Shown here in pieces: positions 1-8,882 of a DNA stretch of 64,000 bases. The notes below the pieces were generated by a model that did not search any database, had not been told where the DNA came from, and saw only the letters and a program-made list of their open reading frames with translations. The position numbers and the translations under genes were made by a program. Numbering within the stretch: the stretch's first letter is position 1; the number at the start of each line of letters is the position of its first letter. Where the stretch lies: positions 70,814,536 through 70,878,535 of the forward strand of contig NC_086176.1 of assembly GCF_023053635.1 (NCBI RefSeq), given 5' to 3'. Origin of the DNA: Elgaria multicarinata webbii (taxonomy: Eukaryota; Chordata; Lepidosauria; Squamata; Anguidae).

Positions 1-380
1 GGGGGCAGGGAATGTATTACTCTTCTTTTTATTATCTCTACGATACCTCCAAGCTTTCTCCCCCTGCCTTTTCCTGCCCTGTCGTCACTTCCGTAACCGC
101 CACAAATGTCTCGAGCGGAGGTGCTGCCGTCCTTTCCGTACTAAAGGGGAGAACAGTGAGAAGTTCTATCCTTGCCGTTGGGCGGGAAACATTTCACGGA
201 GGCAAACTGCGTGGCGGAGACGGAAGGTATTGGGTTTTCTCCCGACACCAGCTTCGTTTATTCTAGGCGAAGAGGCGGGAGTAGTTGTGCGCATGCGTGC
301 ACGGGGTGCGGGCAGAATTTGGTAGCTAGAGGAAAGTGCTCGCTGCTGCCATGAGACACGTGGTAGGAGGAAGCGCATCG
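1..380. promoter_or_regulatory. CpG-rich putative bidirectional promoter (GIN1 / PPIP5K2)
   Basis: This stretch is clearly richer in CpG than the AT-rich sequence to its right. It holds a palindromic NRF1-type site (TGCGCATGCG, 288-297) and GC-rich blocks, with no convincing TATA box. In mammals GIN1 and PPIP5K2 start head to head about 100 bp apart. GIN1 runs rightward here, so this is most simply the shared promoter, with PPIP5K2 leaving to the left. A GIN1 noncoding first exon may end at a GT near 360, but I cannot define it. The CpG content and the motif are seen; the gene assignment is inferred from synteny. Confidence 0.6.
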
Positions 381-519
381 AGAGCATCAATTGCTTTTTT
401 ATGCAGACCGGATTTCCTGGTTATTTTTGATGCCATGATGATCTGTAGTTAGAGTGGTCGATATAAGAGCTGCTCGGAGGAGTCGATAAGAGCTAGTAAT
501 TCATCGGTGCAATGATTTA

Positions 520-625
520 GGGCGCAATCCTATGCCTGATTTGGCAGGAAAAGTCCTCCAACTCTGGCTAGGGCATGCTGGAAGTTGTAGGAATTTTCTT
601 TCTAGTTAGGCATAGTATTGCACCT
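520..625. mobile_element. Small foldback MITE, TTA flanks
   Basis: The two ends are inverted repeats: GGGCGCAATCCTATGCC at the left and the complement of GGCATAGTATTGCACCT at the right. TTA sits on both sides, as expected of a PIF/Harbinger-type 3 bp duplication. A diverged relative starts at 676. Confidence 0.5.
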
Positions 626-675
626 TTAGGTAGCATCCTGTAATGATCAGTTTCCCACCCCCACCAGGGGCCCTT

Positions 676-803
676 CGGGCGCAATCCTATGCATGTTTCG
701 GAGCGGGGGAGGTAACTCCCAGCATTCCCCAGCCTGGATGGCTGCCTGAGGCATGCTGAGAATTATAGGACTTCATTCTGTCTAAACATGAGTAGGACTT
801 CAC
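676..803. repeat. Diverged copy of the GGGCGCAATCC repeat
   Basis: It starts with the same GGGCGCAATCCTATGC motif as the element at 520. The right end (about 785-803) is degraded and only weakly inverted to the left end. Confidence 0.4.
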
Positions 804-1176
804 TTTTAGAAACTTAAATAGAAGTTCATGCTCTGTTGCACTGAGGGGAAAATATGTGCTGCTGCTACTTTTGAATTTTTAAAACATTTCAGTGCAGATG
901 CTTTCTCTTGTAGGAGGGAATGAAGAAATAAACAGCCGAGCATTTTCCATAGTGCAGATGGGCAGAGAAGAGACTGGGTTCACCTGACCATGGAGAGAGA
1001 ATAAGTCATGGTGACTTATCTTCCCATCCCCCAGATGGGGTGGGGGGAATTAGGATAATTACCCTCAACAGCACAGCTTGTCATGTTGTGAATCCAACCA
1101 GAGCGGTTTGTCAATGTGGGTGACAAGCCACCCAGAGTCCATAGGCTGTTGTAGAGTTCTGGTTGCCTTGTTACCC

Positions 1177-1287
1177 ATTATTATTATTATTTATTTATTT
1201 ATATAGCACCATCAGTGTACATGGTGCTGTACAGAGTAAAACAATAAAATACCAAAACCCTGCCGCATAGGCTTACATTCTAATAGA
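1177..1287 (-). mobile_element. L2-type LINE/SINE 3' tail (minus orientation)
   Basis: Read on the minus strand it has the usual order of an L2-type tail: an ATTAGAATGTAAGCC-like start, a CTGTACAGCACCATGTACA block, TGGTGCTATATAAAT, then an ATT-rich tail. A second copy lies at 22024-22166. A short ACCCAT repeat on both sides may be its target duplication. It interrupts an older repeat that continues on both sides (about 950-1172 and 1290-1455). Confidence 0.6.
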
Positions 1288-1630
1288 ATCATAACCCATG
1301 TTGGGTTACTCTAGTTGGGTTGGCATGACAAGCTGCTTTGCAAGGGTAATTATGCTCATCCCCCTGGCATGTGACCAGCATGCACAAGGGTGCAAGGAAT
1401 AAGCCATGGTGGCATATTTCTCCTCCATGATCATGTGAACAGGGCCTGTGTGTGGAATTGAGGGCAGAGGAGATTACGAGTGGTTTTCTGAAGAATAAAG
1501 AATGGGAAATTCTGCCCTTTCTCTTCCCCTTGCCCCAGGAAGATATTCCGACCTGTCCACACTCAGGAGGCTCTTAGTGCTACCAGTCAAAATACGTTCT
1601 GCAGCTATTCCAACTTTCCCTCTGTACGTT

Positions 1631-1734
1631 GCAATTCTATACACCTCTACTCAGAAGTGAGCCCCATTGAGGTTAATAAGGCTTACTCCCAGGTAAATGT
1701 AATAAATAAACTTTGTATAGGATTGTAGGCTGTG
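1631..1734. repeat. Copy of the AATCCTATGC / CTCAGAAGTRAG foldback repeat
   Basis: It has CTACTCAGAAGTGAGCCCC, a TTGAGGTTAATAAGGC centre and CTTACTCCCAGGTAAATGT, then ATAGGATTG at the right. This matches a palindromic repeat common in squamate genomes. More decayed relatives lie at about 2699-2830, 4965-5040, 52930-53005, 59288-59345, 59385-59450 and 62970-63065. Confidence 0.5.
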
Positions 1735-2104
1735 GTAAGAAAGAAGATGGAAGAAGTGTTGGAAAAACACTGGAGGGTTATAAACGGAAGATGGTATTGT
1801 CTGAACTTCCCATTAAACTCTTAAGAATGAAGCAAGGCAATTGTCCTATAAAAGCCTTGTCTGGAAACATCCAGAGTCTCTTACTCCTCTGCCAATCCAA
1901 GTGTTCTCAGAATTTTTGTTAGTGAATTTTATTATCTTTTTGTTCTTAACATCTCTAATCATAAGAATTTGAATTGCAAGCAGTTTTTTTTTTTTTAGAA
2001 AACTTGGAAAACTTTCTGATGCTCTAAATCAATTGGGATTTTGTTTTGTTTATTTTGGTATTAAATGCGTATGTCACCCTAGTCTTCATCTGACACTCGG
2101 AGGA

Positions 2105-2520
2105 GGCAATCCTATGTCCTCCAGACAGCATCTGGGGGTGGGGGCACAGAATTGTCTCTTGGCTCTAAGGTTAGAGACAGGGCTGAGACTTGGGAGCCAG
2201 GAAACCACGCTGCCTACCGCTACCCCTCATAGCTGGTGCTGAGAGAGGGGGATGGGGAAAGGGAGATGTTTCCGGGGGCAGGTAGGTGAGGAGACCAGGT
2301 GGGCTGCAATGCCATGTATCCTATGGCCACCCCAGTCTCCATCCCTCCCCCTCCAAGGCGCTGCTGATGCTAGATGGGTGAAATCGCCCATCTAGAAGAA
2401 ATGCAAGGCGGCTGGAGCACGGTTGCAAAGATTGCCTCCGCTGCCTTCCTGCCTTGCATTTGGTACTCACAGCCTCTGAGTTTATACCAAAGTACTGGTG
2501 TAATACTTAGGATTGAGCTG
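2105..2520. repeat. Dispersed GC-rich repeat, copy 1 (CAATCCTATG family)
   Basis: It opens with GCAATCCTATGTCCTCCAG and an ACAGCATCTGGGG block and closes near ACTTAGGATTGAG, so short inverted ends are visible. The inside is GC-rich and contains a GATGGGTGAAATCGCCCATC hairpin. A second copy is at 5641-5992 and a looser relative at 11740-12170. Confidence 0.45.
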
Positions 2521-3293
2521 TAAATATTACACCATACAGGATCTTGGCTGAAAAGTGAAGCATAGATAGAATTAAATATACATCCAACTTTTCTTCCACA
2601 ATGTTCAGGCTGTTGTATGTGGGTTTCCCAGATAAGCACTGATCAGACCCAAATGGGACTAGTTTTAGTCTCCATCTTGTGTTTTCAGACTATTCAGAGC
2701 AATTCTATGCATGCTTACTTGGAAGCTGTTTTGAGCACAATGTGGAAAGGTGAAATTGTAACAAATAAATGAATACTTTGCATTCTGTTCAATGGGACTT
2801 ATTCACAAAGTGTATTTAGAATCGCAGCCTTAGCATGTTTATCTTATATGAAGAAAAACAAAACTGAAAATAATACACCATATCATTTTGATGTACTATA
2901 TATATTTCCCAATAGCTGAAAACAGCAGACTTGAAATATTTGATTAGGAGGGAAAAGTCAATGAAGCAGTCTCAATATAATTTAAATGCTATATTTAGAA
3001 CATTCGTTGTTTTCCATGGAAATTATTCTATTAGAATACTTGTTGATATTTAAAGTTATGACAAACCAAGAGCATACACTTTCCTTATACAAAAGAAAAA
3101 ATGAAGGCATTAAAACTAGTTAATATAATTGTGCATGATAGGTGAATGGAAACAAATTCAATATTTATAAACTATTGCAAACCCCTTGTCACCACGGGGC
3201 TAGTAGTCCAAGAAAACAAAACAAACATTAGCTTAATGAGATTGATACAGAAAATTGGAAGTGAATCTGTGTTTTTAAAGGTGAAAATCAAAC

Positions 3294-3595
3294 AAAAATG
3301 AGCAAAATCTGTCTGGTACACAAACCGGCAAAGGTGAAAACAAAACAAAAAAATTCTTTTAAAAAAGATTATCTACCATTTCGTTAAGTTTGAGGATGAA
3401 AACATATGATGTCAGATCCAGCGCTCTTCGGCACAGTAGAAATAAACCAGCACTAAACAGAAGATTAATAAACTGTTTGGCGCAGAGCAAATAAACATGC
3501 TGTTTTGCTATTAAATGTTTTGAAAGTTTCAATTTTTTCTGCACATCTACGCTGCTCAAGCCTCAGTTTTAAAAATGAGCAAAATCAGTCTGGTA
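3294..3595. repeat. 252 bp segment between 25 bp direct repeats
   Basis: A 25 bp sequence ending in AAAATCTGTCTGGTA (3294-3318) recurs at 3571-3595 with one mismatch. The enclosed DNA has an open frame of 66 codons on the minus strand with no family I recognise. The layout resembles a retroposed insert with a long target duplication, but there is no clear poly-A tail. Confidence 0.4.
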
Positions 3596-4203
3596 GATCT
3601 CTCATTACAAACATTACACTAACGTATTCTTATATAGATTATATATTTTTTAATATTCTATCTACTTACTGAAGTTTTCAAGATGGCTTACAAAATAATT
3701 TAAATTACAATAAGAAGTCAAATCAGGATGTTTGATTCCATGTTTTGGGTAGTTGACAGCGATATCTCTCTCAGCTCTTGGCTCCAGGTGGTAAATGCTA
3801 GTGACCCTGAATAAGTCAAAGGTGTTTGCAGATCCCTCCTCCAGTTAAAAATAAGTCCTGTGTAGTTACATGGAGTTCTTAGGGCCAAATTAGGCAAGGC
3901 TTTTGAAATTTGTGATCTAATCTTCTGTCTCCTTCCTAATTTCTTTTAAAAGTAGCTATGAGGATGAGGTACAAATTAGATTGAGATCATGGTACCCGCC
4001 ACGTTCTCCTTAAGGGGGCAAATTGCACCTGGGGGAGCAATTGAGATTGGGAAAACATCCCAAGGGGAAAGATTTCTGTTACAAGATAGCATCAGTTTCC
4101 CTGTCCTCACACCTGCTCACGGAAGGCCTGGTTTGGATGTCTGGTTTTTGCAATTTGCAATCCATAACCTTGCCCAATATTGTTTGTAGTCTGAAACATC
4201 TGT

Positions 4204-4557
4204 TCACTTTGGATTTACCTTGATGCTGTAGACCCTCCTATGGCTTCCTGCTTTTGATGTCTCAGAAAGATAAGTAAGGATAGGTACAATAGTTTGCTCT
4301 TCCTTAATTCTTTTGATTTCTTCTTTTCTCTCTAGCTTTCCATATCTCTCTGCCTCCTTTTCCCCAGAGGACAACGCTTCAGTAAGTTTCCTTGCAATTT
4401 CCCCTTTATTTATAAATGAAACTGCTTTCTTTTGGAGGGGGTAGCTCTGGCCTTCTTTGTTACTCCCTTGTTGGTAGCTTGGGTAATATCCAATGGGGGC
4501 CTTAAGCTGGTGTCCTAGGTTCATTGGTGATAGCATGGTTCTGGGGGCAATCACCAA
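4204..4557 (-). other. Unassigned 117-codon open frame in GIN1 intron 1
   Basis: The minus-strand frame starts at 4557 and stays open to 4204. Its product would have a Gly/Tyr/Gln-rich start and a strongly charged Lys/Glu-rich helix in the second half. I do not recognise a family. It may be an exapted or fossil repeat fragment or chance. Nothing nearby gives it a promoter or clear splice sites. Confidence 0.2.
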
Positions 4558-5640
4558 AAGGCCCCTGTTGAACTGTGCTACCTAGATCACAGTTCGTAAA
4601 CTTATCCATTTTGTGCTCCTGTGTATTTGGTTAAGTCTGCTAGTTTCTGGGTGAGTCCTATTGGACTCATAGCAACCTGTCCCCTGGCAGCATGAACGCA
4701 ATCCCCAGAGAGAAAGGATTCTCCTAGCACTATAATAATTTCCCCTAGTAAGGGCTTATATCCTACCATGGAAAAGTAGGCTTCAGATATGAAGTGACAT
4801 GTGTTCTGAGCAACTATGGTAATACTCCCCTCCCCCAGCAGTGTTGTTCCAATCTAATTCTTGCCTCTACTGCAGCTATTGTTAGTTTCAATCACAGGTA
4901 TTCAGAATCTACTTTGGCGATTAAGTTCTAAGAACCAATGCATTGGATTGCCTTGGGCTGTAATTCTTCTCACACTTAACTGGGAATAAGCCCATTGCAC
5001 TCAGTGGACTGGCTTCTAAATACATACACCCAGGATTGAGTTATAAATTGAAAGGGTACAGTGAAGACTGCAAATATGTAAAGTTCTATTGATGGGTCAT
5101 TTTGATAAAGTTGTTTTTCCACATAAAGCAGCTGTCACTTAAATTTTATGGATTCTTTTTCTACTCAGTTGGCTTATACCAATTATCTCCCGTATTACTT
5201 GCATTCTTAAAATAGTGCTGCAGTTATCCTGTCCCTGAGGTTTTAAAGAGTATGTACATTGGCCTCATATTTAAAAGCCAAAAGCCAAGTTGATGCATAA
5301 TATTTTACTGTAAAAATTTAATACACAATTGCTTTGACTGCAAAAAGAGAATTTATATAATTAGGTGTGAAACAAAAATTAATTGTGTAGTAAGTAAGAA
5401 GCAGAATTAAAATGAAATAATTGTCACCTTTCAAAGTAACCCATAGAGGCATTGCAAGATGAGCGTGTACAGGAAATTGAGTGTATTAGTATTTGCTTCT
5501 TAGCTGCTGAAACTGACTCATGTGCTTTGCACATTTGGGTTCTTAGCCAATGTAGTTGTAGCTTACATCATTGATCTTCACTATTTTTAAAGCGAGAGTC
5601 ACTTCAGCAAAAAGAAAAAAGAAAAAAGAAAAGAAAAAAA

Positions 5641-5992
5641 GGAGCAATCCTGTGGCCCCAAGACAGTATCTGGGGAGGCCATAGGATGTTCTGGATTCCT
5701 GGATCCGAGGCCAGAGACAGCACTCCAACCTCTTCCGGGTCCAAGCTCCCTGCCCCTCCACCTCCCAGAGAGGAGGGAAAGGGGGTGTTCCAGTGGGCAA
5801 GGAGGGGACAGTTTATGCCTATCTCCAGTCCTCCTAGCCTTCTTCCTCCCCGCTCTCCAATGCCTAAGCTAGACAGGTGAAATTGCAAAGCAGGAACCAT
5901 GGCACACTTCTCGTTTTGCTTTAGATATTCATAAGTCTCCGAGTTCGGAATATTACGAGTATCAAGGGCAGATCCAATAGGATTACATCCTA
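5641..5992. repeat. Dispersed GC-rich repeat, copy 2 (CAATCCTATG family)
   Basis: It opens GAGCAATCCTGTGGCCCC, has an AGACAGTATCTGGGG block like copy 1, and ends CCAATAGGATTACATCC, which is inverted to its start. A purine-rich tract (about 5607-5640) precedes it. Confidence 0.45.
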
Positions 5993-6473
5993 AGTAAATT
6001 AACACAGAATATTGCATTCATTCCGTTTTGGAACACACAATAAAATATTAACTAGGGTGTTGCCTTCTGTTGTACCTCCCCTCTTCTTCCTGTTTATTGT
6101 GAAAGAAGTGAAGCACTATATCCCCATGCTCCTTCACTGCCATCTTTGCTGGATGTGTGAGAGAGACGCATGCTTACTTGCTCCTCCACGCACCCCTCCC
6201 CCCCAAGGGACCAGAGGACACTGCTGGTCCTTGCTTCACACCATTTTTAGGCTCTGGCTGCCACATTGCATCTTACCTCTCTCGTTTCCTGTCTTGTCTT
6301 TTGCTCCCTTCTTGCCTCCTTCCTTTGTAGCTGGTTTCTTCCTTGTCTCTTTTGGGTGCCCACATGGCGCTTGCATAGGTGATCAGGCACAAGCTCTTGC
6401 TGCTAGTTCAAGGGATGGAAAGCTCTTGCTTCCATTTACTGCCGGTCTTGTGTGTGTGCATGCATGTGTGAGT

Positions 6474-6572
6474 GGCCCTGTTCAGAAGACACCTTAAGCC
6501 ACGGCTTTAACCACAGTGAATAAGGCTTTTTGCCTTATTCACCATGGTTCAAGATGTCTTCTGAACAGGGCC
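6474..6572. mobile_element. 99 bp foldback MITE, copy A
   Basis: This is nearly a complete palindrome. GGCCCTGTTCAGAAGACACC at the left is mirrored at the right by GATGTCTTCTGAACAGGGCC around a short TTTTT loop (about 6527). AGT occurs directly outside both ends (6471-6473 and 6573-6575), a 3 bp target duplication. The same family recurs at 9390-9492. Confidence 0.7.
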
Positions 6573-7085
6573 AGTGAGAGAGATAGGAAAGCTCCTACTG
6601 GGAGGAAATGGGGAGGAAAAGGGAAGAGAAACTGCACTTGGGGTGATTGGGAGCTGCCACTGGCCTGCAGGGCTTGCAATAAAGAACACTGGTGTATATA
6701 TCCTTCATTTTAATTACAAACACTATTTGTTAATGCTCAATTGCCTTTTGCAATCATTGGAGAAAGAGTAGTATGACGAAGGCTTTGAAACTTTGATTGG
6801 GTTGGGGGTGGGCAGGCCGGAGTGAGAAAATTAACCAACTCCCTTGCAGTTCATAAAAAAATGTCCTCTCATACTTGCTTGCAAGAGATTCTTATAGAAG
6901 ATATCAAAGCAAGTGGCAAATTGCAGGCCTGCACAAAATGGTCTTACTGTGACTAAGTTGTAGTTTTTCTTTTCTTTTTTCTTTTGGTACATCTTTGGCT
7001 AAAACATCTTCCCTCATGGCATCTCAGTGTTAATGCCATTCAGTATGCAGGGTCTTCTGACCTTTTTTTAAAAAGAAAAGATATG

Positions 7086-7157
7086 CAGGGTGCTACAATG
7101 TGTGATGAGTAACAATTTATATCCCAGAAGGCTGGGGCCAAATGATATTTGGCTTGA
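7086..7157. repeat. 72 bp direct repeat, copy 1
   Basis: The block from CAGGGTGCTACAATGTGTG to TTTGGCTTGA recurs at 8912-8984 with only a few differences. It is not a recognised transposon end. Confidence 0.5.
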
Positions 7158-7239
7158 CACTAATGGCATGCAATATGATTCATTATTACATAACTTGATA
7201 GCTTATCATCCTGCAAGTCTTGCAGTTGAACACTTAAAC

Positions 7240-7880
7240 TAGGGCTGTGCTCCGCTTCACTTCGGTTCATAGAAGCGATAGCGGAGCGGCCTGATTCGCC
7301 TCCGCCAAAGGTGGAGACGGATCGGGTCAGGGGAGCTGCGGATCGAGACAAAACGGATGCTTCGCCTCAATCTGGAGCTCCGAAAAAAGTAAGTGGGGGG
7401 GAGGGGGACTTACCTGGCACCACTGCAGTCTGTGCAGTGATGGCGGCAAAGCCAGGGAGGGGGGCTTACCTGCCTCCGTCGCAGTCCAGTGGCGGCTTCA
7501 AGTGAGGCCCAGGCCTCAGTTGAAGCTGCCGCCAGACCCCGACGGAGGCAGGTAAGTAGTGGGGGGAGGGGGGGCCTTACCTGGCTCCGCTGACCGCCAC
7601 CGCCGTGTTCTGTGCAGCGGTGGATGGTGGAGCCAGGGAAGGGGGACTTATTCACCCCCCATTTTGTCCCCCCCCTTCCCCACTTACTTACCATCCGCTG
7701 TGGAGGCAAGTAAGTAGGGAAGGGGGGGCAAAATGGCGGGCGAATCATGATCCAACCCTTTGGATCTCGCTCCGGGATCCAATCCGGAGCAGGTCGGGGG
7801 AGGGTTGGATCAGCGTGAACCGGTTTGGGCCCGATCCGAAAGTTCCGGATCGAGCCTCGAGGGGCTGGTTCACAGCCCAA
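7240..7880. mobile_element. CpG-rich hAT-like non-autonomous element with 8 bp TSD
   Basis: It begins TAGGGCTGTG and ends CACAGCCCAA, an inverted terminal repeat with one mismatch. The 8 bp ACTTAAAC lies immediately outside both ends (7232-7239 and 7881-7888), diagnostic of the hAT superfamily. The inside is very GC- and CpG-rich and holds large hairpins, for example around CCTCCGTCGCAG (from about 7470) and CCATTTTGTCCC (from about 7658). No transposase frame is present. It would be mistaken for a CpG island. Confidence 0.8.
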
Positions 7881-8174
7881 ACTTAAACCGTTGAAAAATA
7901 TGCTTGAGGACCTTTCTCATCCAAATGTTTGATCCATGGGCTACTTCTTCCATGCTCGTAGGCATGTGATGTTGGAGTCATCAGCTGTTGAACTGCATTT
8001 GGAAAATCACTATAAAGTTTACACGAAAACAGCCTTTTGCTTAGGTTTGCTAAGTAATGGCATAACAATTTGATTACTTTTGTCTTTCTACCTGTCTGTT
8101 GCTTATACCAAATTTAGTAATGATTGCTATTCCATGGTCATATAAAGCACCTGGATATATTATGTATAAAATTA

Positions 8175-8470
8175 TAGACAGATAATTATTTATTAAAATG
8201 ATTTATGAACTACTTTTCCAATACCTGAAGTGGTTTACAATAATTAATAAATAAAACAAATTCCAGCAAACCAGTGAAAAAGACAGAAGAAAAACCCAAA
8301 GTACCCCTCCCCCAAAGGCCAAACATAAGATACATGTTTTAGACCTTCTCTGTTTGGCCGTGAAACTGCACTTCAGGGGGTTGGGTGGGGAGTTCATTCC
8401 ACAACCTTGGAGCAAGTGATCTAAAATTCCTGTTCCTCACCACAGACAGTTCCCATTTCACGCACATTTG
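8175..8470 (-). mobile_element. L2-like LINE fragment (minus)
   Basis: It has the layout seen at 39840-40500 and 50284-50740: an AT-rich left part including a GGTTTACAATAATTAATAAA block, then GGGGAGTTCATTCCACAACC, a degraded coding end of an L2/CR1-like LINE read on the minus strand. Confidence 0.45.
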
Positions 8471-8524
8471 GAACTTGAAACCTTTGAAGATAACCAGAAC
8501 TGTTTGGGGATAGTTTGGGAGGTG

Positions 8525-8612
8525 TTGTCTAAGTGACCATGCTGGCTAGGGATGGTGGGAATTGTAGTCCAACCCATTTAGAGGGCAACAGGTTGTGGAA
8601 GACTGTGCTATA
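8525..8612. repeat. Dispersed repeat with ATTGTAGTCC motif
   Basis: CATGCTGGCTAGGGATGGTG, GGAATTGTAGTCC and GGGCAACAGGTTG make up a short repeat frequent in reptile DNA. Related copies are at 12506-12640 and 30080-30190. Confidence 0.4.
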
Positions 8613-8743
8613 TGATAACCTTGGGCAGCACGTCTGAGTGTACATTTCACCCCACATACTTTATATTTTACAGATATTCACAGTTTAGCATGTCTTGTAA
8701 GGATATGTTTATGGAATTTGTATTTATTTCACTCTGAGCAGCA

Positions 8744-8882
8744 ATGGTCCGGAGTGGCAAAAATGGTGGGCTCCATCTGAAACAGATCTCATATTACAAA
8801 CAAACAGGTCAATATCACCCCACAACATTAGCAAGAGAAAGAAGTGGAATAAGAAGAGCAGCAAAAAAGTTTGTTTTCAAAG
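8744..8882 (+). CDS. GIN1: GIN1 coding exon 1
   Basis: ATG at 8744 starts the residues MVRSGKNGGL, the conserved N-terminus. The exon itself begins at 8742 after GAGCAG, so the 5' UTR must lie on an upstream exon. It ends AAAG before GTAAAA and leaves one base of a codon. Forty-six residues are encoded. Confidence 0.93.

Larger units (their letters stand above)
381..8741 (+). other. GIN1: GIN1 intron 1 (long, repeat-filled)
   Basis: No coding exon is recognisable between the promoter and the first GIN1 coding exon. The interval holds small foldback elements (520-625, 676-803, 6474-6572), an L2-type LINE tail (1177-1287) inside older repeat sequence, two copies of a dispersed CpG-bearing repeat (2105-2520 and 5641-5992), a 25 bp direct-repeat pair (3294-3595), a 641 bp hAT-like element (7240-7880) and an L2-like LINE piece (8175-8470). 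The AT-rich stretches at 2830-3240, 3600-4200 and 4800-5600 show nothing I can name. Confidence 0.6.

Noticed and set aside
6012-6497. 161-codon plus-strand frame in GIN1 intron 1
   Set aside because: Low-complexity Leu/Pro/Ser/Cys-rich composition with no domain; its right end runs into the foldback element at 6474.
7240-7880. Apparent CpG island and the 93- and 156-codon frames around it
   Set aside because: The CpG content belongs to a hAT-like insertion with an 8 bp target duplication; frames in GC-rich hairpin DNA stay open by chance.
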